A DNA stretch of 64,000 nucleotides from Rhizoclosmatium globosum (taxonomy: Eukaryota > Chytridiomycota > Chytridiomycetes > Chytridiales > Chytriomycetaceae): contig MCGO01000092.1 of NCBI GenBank assembly GCA_002104985.1, positions 62,001-126,000 of the forward strand, written 5' to 3'. The notes under the pieces are model-generated. The model ran no database searches and was not told the origin of the DNA. It saw only the letters and a list, made by a program, of their open reading frames with translations. The position numbers and the translations under genes are program-made. Of this stretch, positions 1-11,032 are shown piece after piece (within the stretch, counting starts at the first letter, position 1; every line of letters begins with the position of its first letter).

Positions 1-3000
1 AGCCTGCTGTCGGAGGCAACTTTTACGCCAAGGCTCTTTCCCAGTTTCTGGATGCTCTTGTTGTTTCATTTGTCATCAAACCCGTGAAAGAAATTGATGT
101 TGAAATACCTGTTGGAGTTGGAGTTGGACTTGGAGTTGGAGGTGGATTTGGAGTTCAAATGGAAGAGGGAGTGGATGAAGAAGATGAAGCCCCAGAGGAT
201 AACTCCCAGCTAACTCTTGCTCAACTAAGAACCTCGTTCAAGACCTCCATTCTTCAATATATCCAGCCTGTTCAGTGGGGCTTGTGTCTGGAAACTGGAA
301 CACGACTAGTATCTTCAAAGGCATATGTCAACATCACACATTTATGCCGAGATGATCTTGTAAACTTGTTCACTGATATATTTAAGCTGAGCAAGAGCAA
401 GTATTTGTTGTTTGGGAATGAAGGATACTTGGAAAACAAGGTCGGTGAACAGCTCAATAACACACATGTTGTGCAGGGTGCGTTCAAAGGCGCTATTGCC
501 AGATACAAGACATGGGCTACAACTGGCCTGAAATTTGGTAATCTTCTTTCTTTTTCTCTGACATCATCCTTTCACTTTCCTAATCCAACACATTTAACCA
601 GGAAAATCATTCCATGACCAGTTCAGCCACTCAAATCGTCGATATCTCTCAGTTGATGGTCACACCATATTTCCCAGACTGCCTGACTCGCAAGTTCGTG
701 GGATGCAGTCTGCTGTCTTTGATCAAAACAAACAAACAGCTGCACACACTGAGGGCTATTTCCTTGATTCTTGTGATGAACCCACCAGAGGCATTCCATG
801 GCCGCCTAACTTCCCTTCTGTCAATTTGCATTACTTGAACTTGATGCGTCTGGCTTTAGAAAAAGGAGGTCCACTCTGTCAGAGACTTGTTGTTCATCCA
901 CTGGGATTCAAGATATTTGCGAGTGCAAGGAATGTCATCCACCTTTGTCTGACAAAGAACTCAACAATTAACTTCCCAACGTCCAAGAATGAATTTGTGA
1001 CGTATAGGCCAGGTGCAATCAGCATTACGTATGACAGAGAAACTGGAGTCTTCAAATCAATGCTTCCTCTTCAAACTCACCACATGAACACCCGTGAATT
1101 AGGACTTATTACGAAACAATATTCATACAACAACGCCCCTCGACGTTATCCAACAACAACACCCGCAGTCAACCGCGATTCCATTGATGTCAGCTTTAAT
1201 GAAGTCCAAGAGTTATTGTCAGATTCTTTGAAAGAGATGGCTGAGACTCGAAAATACTATGCTGCAAATCCATCAAACTTGAAGGCACGCGAGGAATATC
1301 GGCATGCATCGCACTTGGTTCGGTACATTCGAAATCGAATTCAGAATGAATGTTCTGCAAAGCACCGCCGCAAACTGGAAGATGCCATGACTGTTTATGC
1401 TGGTCAACACAACTTTGGTTCGTTTCGCTACGACTCTGTCAAATTGGGTGCAGTACATGCTGAAGATACTGAACTATTCAAATCTCGGATGGGATCCTTC
1501 CACAGTCCTGATGTTTGGATCACAAATCCATCAGAAGCTGTTCAGTCTGCGTTTCGGAATGCGTTTGGAACATCTCGTTTATTGTTGAGCAGTGATCCAG
1601 GTGGAAGAACAGTGGAAACGCAGATGGCGAGTACAGGCCATGTTGTTCAGATTGGAGTCGGATTTGAAGCAGTGATTTGTCGTCTTCAGAAACGCATCAG
1701 CACTCTTCAATCGTTTCGAGACAGAGCTATTGATCAACTTGATACTGTGATAGTGCTACGGAGTGTTGTCGCTGCTGCTGAATTGGATCTTGTTAAATAC
1801 GCTTCTGGTGATCAAGTTGTAGCAAAAGAAACATTGCGACTGGAAAATCTTGTACTTTCAGCAGAACAGGAGTTGGAGGCTAGGTTGAAGGAGCTTCGCG
1901 CGTCAGCAAGAATGGTTCGTAAACCAACTCCTGGTCCCAATGACATGAATGTGGTGGACGAGGAAAATGATGTTCTGGATGAAGCAGGGAGAGTGGATAA
2001 GGAGTTGAAAAAGATGCGAAATGAATTCAATGTCACCTTTGATGGAGGTGGTGATGGTGGAGACGACACAAATCTTTTGTCACGCCTACTCAAGAACGCG
2101 CAAGAGGACTTGAACAAGTACGCTCGACGAATTCGTCGATCTGCCGCAGAATGGAATTCTAGTGCAGACTCATACGCTACATCTGACTTCAACTCCAAAA
2201 CCACAAACAAGAAAATGACTTCTGGGAAGGATGGTATTCCAAGTGAGTGTCATTGATCACTTAATTTTGAATCTAACCTCCTCTATCTTAGAATGGGTCA
2301 AGACTGTCCTCTCATATGCGGCCCATGCTTCCATCAGGAAAAAAACTACAGTAATGGCGTACAAAAAGTCGGAAAATGACGGCGCGTTCTTTATTCCTGG
2401 TGGACCTGCCTGGACTATACCCACAATGAAGAAAGTCATGGCCAAAGAATTTGATCCTGCGTTTCCTCTTGTTGGCAGAGTTGGAAAGATCAAGGCTGTA
2501 GTCATAGTGACTGAGGTAAGAGTCTCATGCATTTTACTTTATTTAACCTGTTCACTGTTCACTAGATTGGGTCAACAATCATGTGCTTTTGCGGCCGCAT
2601 CTCTCGAATCGGGAAGGCAAAGACGTTCAAGTGTTCGAATCCACGGTGCAGTGGTCGTGCAATATGTTCACGTGATAGTCTCACCTTCCGTCTCCCACGC
2701 GACATCAAAAGCGGCTTATTCATTGAGAATCTAACGTGGGCGATTGCATTGATGCGGGTTCATCACCACATTCGAGGTGGTGGGACAGGAGGTGGTGAAA
2801 ACAGTGATGGAAACGGCGATCCCGGTGGTGGAGGACCTGGAGGTGGGAGTGGTGGAGGGAGAGGTGGAGGGAGTGGACGAAGCGGTGGAAGTGAAGGAAA
2901 TGGAGGACCAAGTGGAAGTGACTCCAAACCTCCTCCTTCAAAAAAACAGCGTATTGTTAAAGGGCGTTTAGAGTATGTTGTGGTGGAGGAGGTGGAAGGG

Positions 3001-3147
3001 AGATTGGACGAAGGTGGGATTGGTTCCACTTCGAGGCAGGCTGAGGATGACTACGGAGGATCTCAGCGAGTGGACAACAAATCTACACACTTTCCTATCT
3101 TGCAATTGGCCTCCCGTGGAGCTGCTGGACACGGTAGCGACGTATAG
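1..3147 (+). CDS. Fanzor-type (TnpB-like) RuvC nuclease, left copy, 5'-partial
   Basis: The exons I read are 1-537, 602-2242, 2292-2515 and 2566-3147, all joined in frame. The three RuvC signatures of TnpB/Fanzor proteins are visible. RuvC-I is SSDPGGRTVET near 1585-1620. RuvC-II is VVIVTE, ending exactly at the exon 3/4 junction. It is followed by a zinc ribbon, CFCG...FKC..PRC. RuvC-III is RDIKSGLFIEN near 2698-2730, with a second candidate aspartate in CSRD. A Gly/Ser-rich tail of about 140 residues follows. In this family the RuvC domain cuts DNA guided by an RNA encoded at the element's 3' end; that activity is inferred here. The reading frame has no internal stop, so the copy could be functional. 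The N-terminus is outside the window. Confidence 0.75.
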
Positions 3148-3185
3148 CTGATGTAAGTGTTTTTATTGACCTAGTACCACCACTG
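1..3185 (+). mobile_element. Fanzor element, left copy (5' end outside window)
   Basis: This stretch is nearly identical to the reverse complement of 45240-48396. Base 1 corresponds to 48396, so the 5' end of this copy lies before the window. Similarity stops sharply after the shared string ending ...ACCACCACTG at 3185; beyond it the two flanks are unrelated. Only one gene is carried, a Fanzor-type nuclease, and only 38 nt separate its stop codon from the element's end. Small differences (an amino-acid change every few dozen residues, a 5-nt change in intron 1, a 33-nt indel in a Gly-rich stretch) point to a recent duplication or transposition. I see no terminal inverted repeat at this end and cannot test for a target duplication. 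Confidence 0.8.
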
Positions 3186-3350
3186 GACCATTTCGCTCGC
3201 CATGCTTTGCGGAGGTCCTGCTCCGTTGCTTTTCGATACACGTTTTTCTTGCGATGCCAAAAGACACAATTTGTGTTCTCCAAATTGCCTCTGATGAAAC
3301 TCTATTATTGTATTCATATTATTTTTTCGCGAGTCCGAGTCCGCGATTCA

Positions 3351-5743
3351 TCAACATGATTTCCAAAAATCCTTGGGAATCTTGTCTTTCAGTTTATCAA
3401 CGTTCTTGTTGATGAACGTCAAAGAGAGGCCCGTCTAACGCCTAGTTAGGAGACCACGCTAATAGAAAAGGCCAGAACAGGAACTCACCCCCATATGCCA
3501 ATCAATGTGGCAGTGAAAGAGCCATGCTCCAGGGTTGTCGAACTTGACCAACAAGTTGACGAATCCTTGAAAACAGCTTCCCTCGATTCCACCAGAACAC
3601 GCCGGAACCTGAATACTATCGCGACGTGGATACGTAGTCAGCGTCGACTCCTGCCGCCGCTTCTTATGCAACATATTTCCCGCACTCGTTACATAAAACG
3701 CATGCTAAGAAAAAAAACCATTCCCCAATAAAGAATATTAGCAATCCACACTCATACAAATCGCCAAAAAAAAGTGAAAAAACAAACTCACCCCATGTAA
3801 ATGGAAAGTATGATCCACATTATCATCATTCACAAGCAAGATATTCACCCACTCCCCATCCTCCACCACAACAGAATTCACCCGCCCTTGACTCCCATCC
3901 ACACCCGTCCCCAACAGATCCTTCAACGTCGGCGTAGACGGCAACTTGTACTGCTTCTCAACAAACGACTGCTCCTTGCTGTCAAGTGTAAACGTCGCAA
4001 TCGTCTCGCTTGCGTTTGCAGGGTTTCCAGCAACGAGGAAGTGGAGGATCATGTCCCGGACTTTGGTGGGTTTCGTGGCGGGTGTCATGCCGTTTAGTTC
4101 GCCGAGCGTGTATACGTCGAGAACGGATTTTGGGGTTGGGGCGGGTGAAATGGTTGATGTTGTTGCTGTTGTGGGTGCGCCGTTGTATCGGAGGATTGCG
4201 TTGGCTTCGAGGTTGAGGCCGTTTGTGATTGTTGTTCCGGCGGGGGTGTACATGTCTTCCATGATTGCGCGGATCCAGTAGTTTTGAATAGTGGCTTTTG
4301 CTTCAATTAGGAATGAGTCTAAGCGGGTATTAATAAATGAAGTTTAGAATTAGATCGTATACAGTTGTCTTGAGGAAACTCACATCGTTGGCCGGGAGTG
4401 ATATCAAAACTATCCACGACGGTTGGGTTCGTGTAATATCCATCTGCCTCAACAATCGTCATTTCATGGCCATCAATCGAAACTCTGTATCCCGCCTGAG
4501 CACTTGTATTAATGACACGGAATCGATCTGCCAACCTTCATGTCAATATGAAAACAAAAATAGATTCTCCCTCCAACTTACATTTCTTGCCCTTTTCAAC
4601 AGTAAAAACCGTCAAGGGATTATCAACTACGCAAAACGATTCCTTGGCAGCGTCGCAATTGACTCTACCAAGACCATTAATCAAACCGGAAGAAGGCGCA
4701 GGATCTTTTGCATCTAATTTTGTTTGATTAATACATATGCCTCACATAACTCTTCTTTCTTGTGAGAACTCAACTGTCATAGTGTGCAAATATGATTTTC
4801 GCATCGACATGAAAATGATCCGCTAGTGTCATGATAAATTCTTGATCGTATTGTGAGCGGAAAGGTTCTTTTGGGTCACGGATGATGAACGGGCCTCGTA
4901 TTCCGTTTGCTGTTGAATGTATATGATAAAGATGAATAAGTTCAGGTTTTGGAAGATAGCTGTCTGGTTGGAACATACTCTCTTGGAAATGCGAGTGAGC
5001 ATGGTACCAGTAGGTTCCTGTTTGGTCTCCGACGTTGAATTCATACGTGAAGGAGCCTGGTTGATAGCAAGGGAAGGGAGAAAGTGTCAACAGGGTCGAA
5101 AGTCATCCATAAGGCGTCAAATGGTCACCTCCAGGGGGTATCGGACATTGAGTCACCTTGTATGAGGAGGTTTAGTTTGCAACTCAAAGGGGTTGGTAGA
5201 GGTACTCACCATTCCAGCTCCATCCATCCACGGCACGCCACGCATATCCAGTCCTAAAGTGTTGTATTGAATCAGATCATATGTTCAAGGTACGATCGAT
5301 GCCATTTCATTGAAGATTGAAAGATGCAGTTGTGCACGCACTGACACAGACGAACAGATCAAGCATTCTTCTACACCCCATGTCATCTGATCCCTTCCAG
5401 TACGAGTTCTTTCGATCATATTGAAGAATCAAGGGTGTTCCGACATCTTGCAAAACGAGGCGCATGGCTTTTCCCCCAACTGCAACCCCATCAACACTTG
5501 GATAACAAGCACAAACTAACCATGCCAATGCATACTTGTTTCCTCATTCAAGTTATTGTTAACGATTATAGAGACATGATCGCCGGTATCGACCGTGATT
5601 GTGTAGTCATATTGACCATTGACGGTCATCATTTGAACAGGTACACCGTCTGGAGAGACCGTAGCATAGGACAGATCCATAGTAAACTGCTTTGTAGCAG
5701 CAGCCACAAGAGATATTAGGAAGCTAAAGACGATGGGGATCAT
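3351..5743 (-). CDS. Laccase-type multicopper oxidase, secreted
   Basis: Ten exons join in frame: 5521-5743, 5210-5253, 5129-5156, 4979-5056, 4775-4909, 4582-4713, 4384-4527, 3792-4318, 3489-3704 and 3351-3434. They give about 536 aa, a normal laccase length. The N-terminus [18 protein letters not shown] is a signal peptide. All four copper-binding motifs are present: HWHG (split by intron 1), [18 protein letters not shown] (split by an intron) and HCHIDWHMG. Together they supply the ligands for the type 1, 2 and 3 copper sites, so the enzyme should oxidise phenolic or metal substrates with reduction of O2 to water. The substrate cannot be told from sequence. The gene shares an 81-bp intergenic space with the divergent PLAC8 gene. 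The stop lies only 165 bp from the end of the left Fanzor element. Confidence 0.88.
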
Positions 5744-5824
5744 GTGACGATGGTTGGAAAGTGTTGAATCTGGACCGACAAAAAAGCGTTGGTAGGGAGG
5801 CATATCATCACAACAGGAGCAATC
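5744..5824. promoter_or_regulatory. Short divergent promoter region, oxidase/PLAC8
   Basis: Only 81 bp separate the start codon of the multicopper oxidase (minus) from the first ATG of the PLAC8 gene (plus). Both genes must therefore draw their core promoters and 5' UTRs from this space or from each other's 5' ends. I see no clear TATA box. Confidence 0.4.
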
Positions 5825-7216
5825 ATGTGGGGCGATGCAGAGGACACGCTGCCCCGGGCCCTTGAGATCCAAACCAAGGTAGGCCTAGGAACATCCCTAG
5901 GAGTCCTAGGAGTCCTAGCCGAGGACGACAAGGAAGAGCAGGAGCTGGATGAGCTGGACCCGGAGGCACCACCACCACCAACTTCAACAACCACCAACAT
6001 TGACCCTACTTCACCAACCACTCTGTCGCCTCTTTCTCCAGTTGAAATGATGCTTGGCTCTGCATCAGACATTGTTCCGTTGAGAGGCGATGGCGATGGC
6101 AGCAACGGAACAGATGCCGACCCTCTCTTGAACCAACTGAACTACCAATCGAACCATCCGCATCCGCCAAAGCGCCGTGGTTCAACGGTCTCATCTACTT
6201 TTGTCGACCTGGATCCATCGCTTCCAGCCTCAGATTCGAAGGAACGAGACAAGGACAAGGGCAAGCGCGTATCACACAGACTGTCAACTGCCTCAATCGA
6301 CTTTACCTCCTTCAGGCGGGGTGTGACTGCAAAGTCGTCCCGTGTCTCAATGTCTATTCAGGGAATCTCGCAGAATGTCCAGGAAACTGTCCAGGAAGCC
6401 TTGAAGAGCTCGTCAAGTTGGGTGCATCCACTCAGAAACTGGTCCAGAGTCGATTCAAATGCATTCGCTTTCGTTCCTGCTTCTCAAGAATCAGTGAATG
6501 CTATTCAGCCATATGCCACGCCGCAAATGTCGTTTGCAGTATCCGAATCTAAACAATCAAGTGATTCATCGCTGACAAATGAATCAGTTGTGATGGCTCC
6601 AGCCACTCCAGCTGCCGCTATCAGACGTGGCGCATCCAAATCAATATTAAAGGCGAATTCATTTTCTGCAATTCACCCACAGCAGCAGCAGCAGCAGCAG
6701 CTACAAATGGATCACCAGCTGTTTACTAAACAACCTCAACAACCACAAATCGAAAAACCAAAACCTGCACCCAACCCTTCCATCATTCCCTGTCTCTCTG
6801 CAACATGCTGCCCCTGCATAATCTATTCTCAAAACCGTCAACTCTTTTTACGTTCAGGCGGTTCAATCGAAAACGATCCAATCTCCTCTTTCTGTGGTGG
6901 CAGCAGCACATCCACTTCTTCTGCTTCTGAATCTTCGAAAATCGCTCAAGCTGCCTGTTGCTTTGTTCTATCCATCCCTATCTGCATGTACTGGTGGTCC
7001 CTCCGTTCCCTCCGTCGTGCAATTCGTACCCGCTATGCACTCTCATCTGATGACGCCGGTGGGGAATCTAATGGAGAGTGTGGGGAATGGATGCTGAGCT
7101 TGTGTTGCTGTTGTATTCCGTGTGCTCTTGTTCAGAGCGGCAAGAGATTTTGCATTGGGAACATGTTGTTAAGGATACAAGGGATACGCGAGATCGAAAC
7201 AGAATTCGAAGAATAA
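5825..7216 (+). CDS. PLAC8-domain (Cys-rich) protein
   Basis: This is an intronless frame of 463 codons; I chose the first ATG (MWGDAEDTLPRAL). Residues 1-310 are low complexity and Ser/Thr/Pro-rich with a short poly-Gln run. The C-terminal 150 residues carry the PLAC8 pattern: ATCCPCIIY, then a hydrophobic stretch CCFVLSIPICMYWW, then RAIRTRYAL and CCCCIPCALVQ. PLAC8 proteins are membrane-associated and are linked in plants and fungi to cell size and metal (Cd, Zn) tolerance; that role is not demonstrated here. Compared with compact PLAC8 proteins, the long N-terminal extension and the Ser-rich insertion between the two Cys clusters are unusual. Confidence 0.75.
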   Translation: MWGDAEDTLPRALEIQTKVGLGTSLGVLGVLAEDDKEEQELDELDPEAPPPPTSTTTNIDPTSPTTLSPLSPVEMMLGSASDIVPLRGDGDGSNGTDADPLLNQLNYQSNHPHPPKRRGSTVSSTFVDLDPSLPASDSKERDKDKGKRVSHRLSTASIDFTSFRRGVTAKSSRVSMSIQGISQNVQETVQEALKSSSSWVHPLRNWSRVDSNAFAFVPASQESVNAIQPYATPQMSFAVSESKQSSDSSLTNESVVMAPATPAAAIRRGASKSILKANSFSAIHPQQQQQQQLQMDHQLFTKQPQQPQIEKPKPAPNPSIIPCLSATCCPCIIYSQNRQLFLRSGGSIENDPISSFCGGSSTSTSSASESSKIAQAACCFVLSIPICMYWWSLRSLRRAIRTRYALSSDDAGGESNGECGEWMLSLCCCCIPCALVQSGKRFCIGNMLLRIQGIREIETEFEE

Positions 7217-7685
7217 GTGGGATTATGTGATGATGATGATGTCGATTATATTTTTATTTGTCACTTTCTTTTGGGGGGGTTGTGCGGTTTGGGCGGAGCT
7301 TGATGATGTTGACAACGCCCCCTTTTCTTTTCAATTCTTCTGATTCTATACAAAACAGGTACTTGGACTGTACCTTCTTATCTTTTTATCCAAATCTCTC
7401 TATGGAAACTGACAATGTTGAGCAACAAATAAATGAAATAAAATAGCTAAAAGATGGAATTTCTGAATCTGATTTGAATTTTAAGAGGAGGCAAGTGCGT
7501 TCTGCTGTATGCTCATTAGCATTATTAGCATCATTTAATATTACGAATCACACTCAGCATTAACAACCCCGTCATCCCGCCATAAAACACTATAAAACAT
7601 TTGAGATACTGGTATAGTTCAATTTCTTTCCAACAAAGCAAAGCAACCCTTTACCCAAGCAACCAACCGAAAGCGTCACCGCAAC
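7217..7685. other. Intergenic, nothing recognised
   Basis: This 469-bp AT-rich spacer holds the 3' flank of the PLAC8 gene and the 5' flank of zinc-finger gene A. I see no convincing reading frame, RNA gene or repeat. Confidence 0.5.
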
Positions 7686-8356
7686 ATGGCCGATGATGCC
7701 CAGTTTCAATACATTACCTTCTTGCAGAAGCAGATAACGCAGCTCAAGGAAGACAAGGTGCGTGTTTTTCCATCGACTGGTAATTAATTGAAGGACAGGC
7801 CGCGCAATCGGAATACGATGCGCTGGTTGCAGAGAATGCAATTCTAAAGCAAACTGCTGCAGACAATACCGCTCTGAAGAAAAGAATCAAGAAGTTAAAA
7901 CAAACTTTGATGGACACAGAAGAAAAAGTGAAGCAATTAACATTGAAAGTCGAGAGCCTAGTGAAGGGACCCTCGAAAGGATCACAGTCCGCATCTTCTT
8001 TGACACCTTTGAATCGGAAGCAAAGTAGGCCTGCTGTACCAAAATTGAAGTGCCCTTTTTGCGAATTTCTTCCGTTCAGCCAAATGCATTTCCACGAATA
8101 CCACCACGTCTTTTACGAAGGCGTCGCTTTTTCTGGCGTTGATGGGATCATTAGAAAGGGTGAGGTCATCTGTATTTCTTCGCATTTTATGTGAATTATT
8201 CAGTTATTTAATATAGACATAATGCGAAAATCTGAGAACCTGGAAGCCGGCGTGCTAAATTGCCCTTGCAACGAATATCAGAGTGCAAAATATCAACATT
8301 TTCGGCACCATGCCAGAACATGCTCAGGATGTCCCAAAGATACTACTGAAACTTGA
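7686..8356 (+). CDS. Zinc-finger family gene A (coiled coil + one paired-finger module)
   Basis: Three exons, 7686-7757, 7799-8159 and 8217-8356, give 190 aa. The N-terminal ~85 residues (MADDAQFQYITFLQKQ..., ALVAENAILKQ...) form a strong coiled coil. They are followed by a paired finger, LKCPFCEFLPFSQMHFHEYHH and then CPCNEYQ...HFRHHARTC. This is the smallest member of a family whose other members (genes B, C, D, F) lie on the opposite strand. Intron 2 falls between the two fingers, as in genes D and F. I cannot assign a known family. A DNA- or protein-binding nuclear role is a guess from the C2H2/C2HC-like finger spacing. Alternatively it could be a truncated copy of a larger member. Confidence 0.7.
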
Positions 8357-8402
8357 AGAAGCAGACCCATTTCATCAGAACCAGAGCCATTAAGGACTGA
8401 CA

Positions 8403-8439
8403 CTGCTGGACACGGTAGGGACGTATAGCTGATGTAAGT
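8403..8439 (+). repeat. 37-bp stray copy of the Fanzor element 3' end
   Basis: This 37-bp string matches 3122-3158 of the left Fanzor element, and its inverted counterpart in the right element, with a single mismatch (a G for a C). In the elements it spans the last codons, the stop codon and the first bases after it. Here it lies 46 bp past the stop of gene A, with no nuclease gene attached. Flanking bases on either side do not match the element. It may be a relic of an old insertion or a conserved end or RNA motif. Confidence 0.7.
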
Positions 8440-8724
8440 TTACTGTGACAATTATGATCTCTGACTTGACCTCCTTTTTTTCAACAGTGATTAATCTTAC
8501 TTATGTTTGTTTTCGTTGTAATCTTGTAAATAATAAATAAGGATATCTTAAAGGGAGTCATATTCGATAAGTATCAAATCCCATTTTAATTGATCAACGA
8601 GCAATAAATAACACCAAGCAATATTGTCTGCTTTCAAAGTCCTCGAGTTCATACTTTCATACTCCAACATCACCTTCTTCCTCTTCCTTCTCCTCATCAT
8701 CATCCTCCTCCTCTCTCTTCCTCT

Positions 8725-10789
8725 TCACCTTCTTCTCCCAAACACCCTCATCTTCTCCACAAACTTTGCATGCAACTCCGCCGGCAAACACGACACCTGA
8801 ACCATCCCAGATCCATCCCACACAGGCGCCATCTGAACCAGCGGCACGCGATTCCATTTTCTGAAATCATTTACTTTCAACTTTCCATCGAAAATGAGTT
8901 CAGGAACGTGCGTGGATGGGAAGTATGTGTGGATGAGGTCTACCCATGTAGCATATCCTTCCGTGTTTCGGGATCCGTCGGGGAAGAAGGTTGGAATCGC
9001 GCCTTTCGGGAGAGGGTGGGGTAAAGGAGGGGGTTGTTTTGATGGAGATTTGGAGCGGGTGTAGGAGGCGGCGGTTGTGGTTTGGGGTGGTTTGCAATGA
9101 GAGGCGTGTTGAATGAAGGTGGTTGAGTTTCGGTCGGTGTACCCACATTTCGGACATTCGAGATTCCCGGTTTTGGTATTGCGGTCGATGGTGGTTGGGG
9201 TTGTGTCAGATGCAAATGTGACTGTGGCTGAAGGGTTGTGAATGATGTTCCGATGTGTCCAAAGCGCTTCATTGGTGCCAAACACTGACGTGCAGTCACG
9301 ACACTGTTGGCGCGGTGGATTCAGTTCCTCACTTGGATCATCCACTGTAGATTCTCCATCATCAATTGTTTCCTCATCATCTTCTTCAGAAATCTCAATG
9401 GGCGCCAGTTTTGTCTCGATTGAGGGTTTCGAGAATGAACTTCCATCACACTTTTTGGCGTGATCACGCAGAGAGTAGCCATTGATTGTTTCGAATTGAT
9501 TGCATTGCTAAAAGCGAAAATAAGGAGGTCAGGTCATAGATCATCGTATGAAGCACTCACAGGACATCGAAGAATCCCATCGTCACCACGTCTAATGAAT
9601 ACATCTTCAATCTGATTCATAAACACGACCCGACATTCTGAGCCATGAAACGTCCATCGATGTGTTTGCATTTGATTCTTGTTTTTGAACATGAAAGGGC
9701 AAGAAGGTTCGTCGCAAGGAACAGTTTTTTCCAGACCATCGTCAGGCCGCTTCACAGGAGACAAGAATTGTTTTTTGGTTGCTGATGTTATTGGAATTTC
9801 CACTAGTGCAGTTTTGGCCGTTGTAGTCTTTTTTGCTGAAGTTGGTACAGTATTGACTTTTGAAGATGAAGTCGATTCTTTCTTTAGATTATCTGGTTTG
9901 CCTTTACTAGCCAAAAGTATCGCCTTTGATGTCTTATCGGACTCGGACGGCTTCTTGTCCAACTTCTTGATGTCAATGCCGATAGTATCCATACTTTCCC
10001 TACGTGCCTTCTTTCGTGCGTTGCCGCTACCACCCCACTTCCAATTCCACTTCCACTACCACTTCCACTAGACGACGCGCCATTCCCTCCTTGTTTAACA
10101 CCATTCCCATTTTCTGCAACGCGAGTCAAAGGAGACGGCGGAACCCCCAAACACTCCGCCGCATGAGCCACAAAACTGGGACTTGGGATACACTCAAAGA
10201 CACGACATCGAGGACACCTCAAAACGCCGTATTCGCCGGGTTCACGAATGACATTCGTTTCGGCAATTTCGCGTGCAAAGCGAACACGGACATTTGGGCA
10301 GTGGTTTTCGTCTTCGTGGTTCAGCTGTAATTGCTTTGCCTTGAACGAGGCGCGACATCCGTGGAGACAAGGGAAAGTGACTGGTTCAGTTTGTTTTGAT
10401 TTTGGTGGTTTTTTCGGTGGTTTAAGTTGTTTGGGTGGTGGTGGTGGTGGTGGTGGTGGTGGTGCGAGCGAGGATGGCTGTGGTTCAAGTGGGTGTGAGT
10501 GTGGATGTGGGTGTGGATACGGGAAAGCAAAGGAGGTTGGCGGAGGCTGAAAGTAAGTAAGACTAGTAGTAGGAGCAGCAGCAGTAGCAGGAGTAGGAGT
10601 AGTAGTACTAGTTGCATCTGATTGGCCAGCCGCCTTTGCAAGTAGTTCGTTGAACGATGCTTCAATTTGAAGAACGCCACGTTCAAGAAGAAGAATTCGG
10701 TTCTTGAGCGCCTCGTTTTCGGCTTGGAGCATTCGCTTTTCAATGGCCGCCGTTTCGTGTTGGTGGAAACATTGTACACAGTTTTGCAT
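8725..10789 (-). CDS. Zinc-finger family gene B (coiled coil, three paired fingers, LPDG-type domain)
   Basis: Read on the minus strand from ATG at 10789. The N-terminus MQNCVQCFHQHETAAIEKRM leads into a coiled coil. Pro- and Gly-rich linkers then separate three paired-finger modules: PCLHGC...HCP, CDEPSCPFMF...HRWTFH and CRDCTSVFG...HRNIIH, each followed by a second Cys/His cluster. The C-terminus holds a divergent copy of the LPDG domain (FFPDGSRNTEGYATWVDLI). One intron (9508-9560) is clear. The frame changes by one base within a G run at 10033-10036. One extra base would fuse both halves into about 670 aa, so this is either a homopolymer error or a real frameshift. Function is unknown. 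Confidence 0.6.
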
Positions 10790-11032
10790 TCTTCTTGGTT
10801 TAATTGGTTTGTTTTTTCGGACTCCAAAAAGTAACTTCTCCTCTCCTCATTCACATAAACAAAACATATTGTACAATCAAAACTTTAATCATTTTTCCTT
10901 CCTTTTCCTTCCTTCTTCAAATAAAACACACAAAAACGTTAAAAACAAACAAACAAACAAAACACTCAACAAAACGTTCACCACAAACTTAATAACACAC
11001 CTCAACTATTTCCCCCCCTCTCCCTCTGCTGT

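Noticed and set aside
2622..2645. Sequence resembling a tRNA T-arm (GTTCGAATCC)
   Set aside because: It codes for the zinc-ribbon residues KCSNP in the Fanzor gene, has no acceptor or anticodon arm around it, and the other copy has changed these bases while keeping the protein.
8657..8857. Acidic minus-strand frame (KRKREEEDDDEEKEEEEG) at the end of gene B
   Set aside because: It is out of frame with the LPDG-type domain just upstream, which ends at its own stop at 8725. It might be a former C-terminal tail lost by frameshift, but there is not enough evidence to annotate it.
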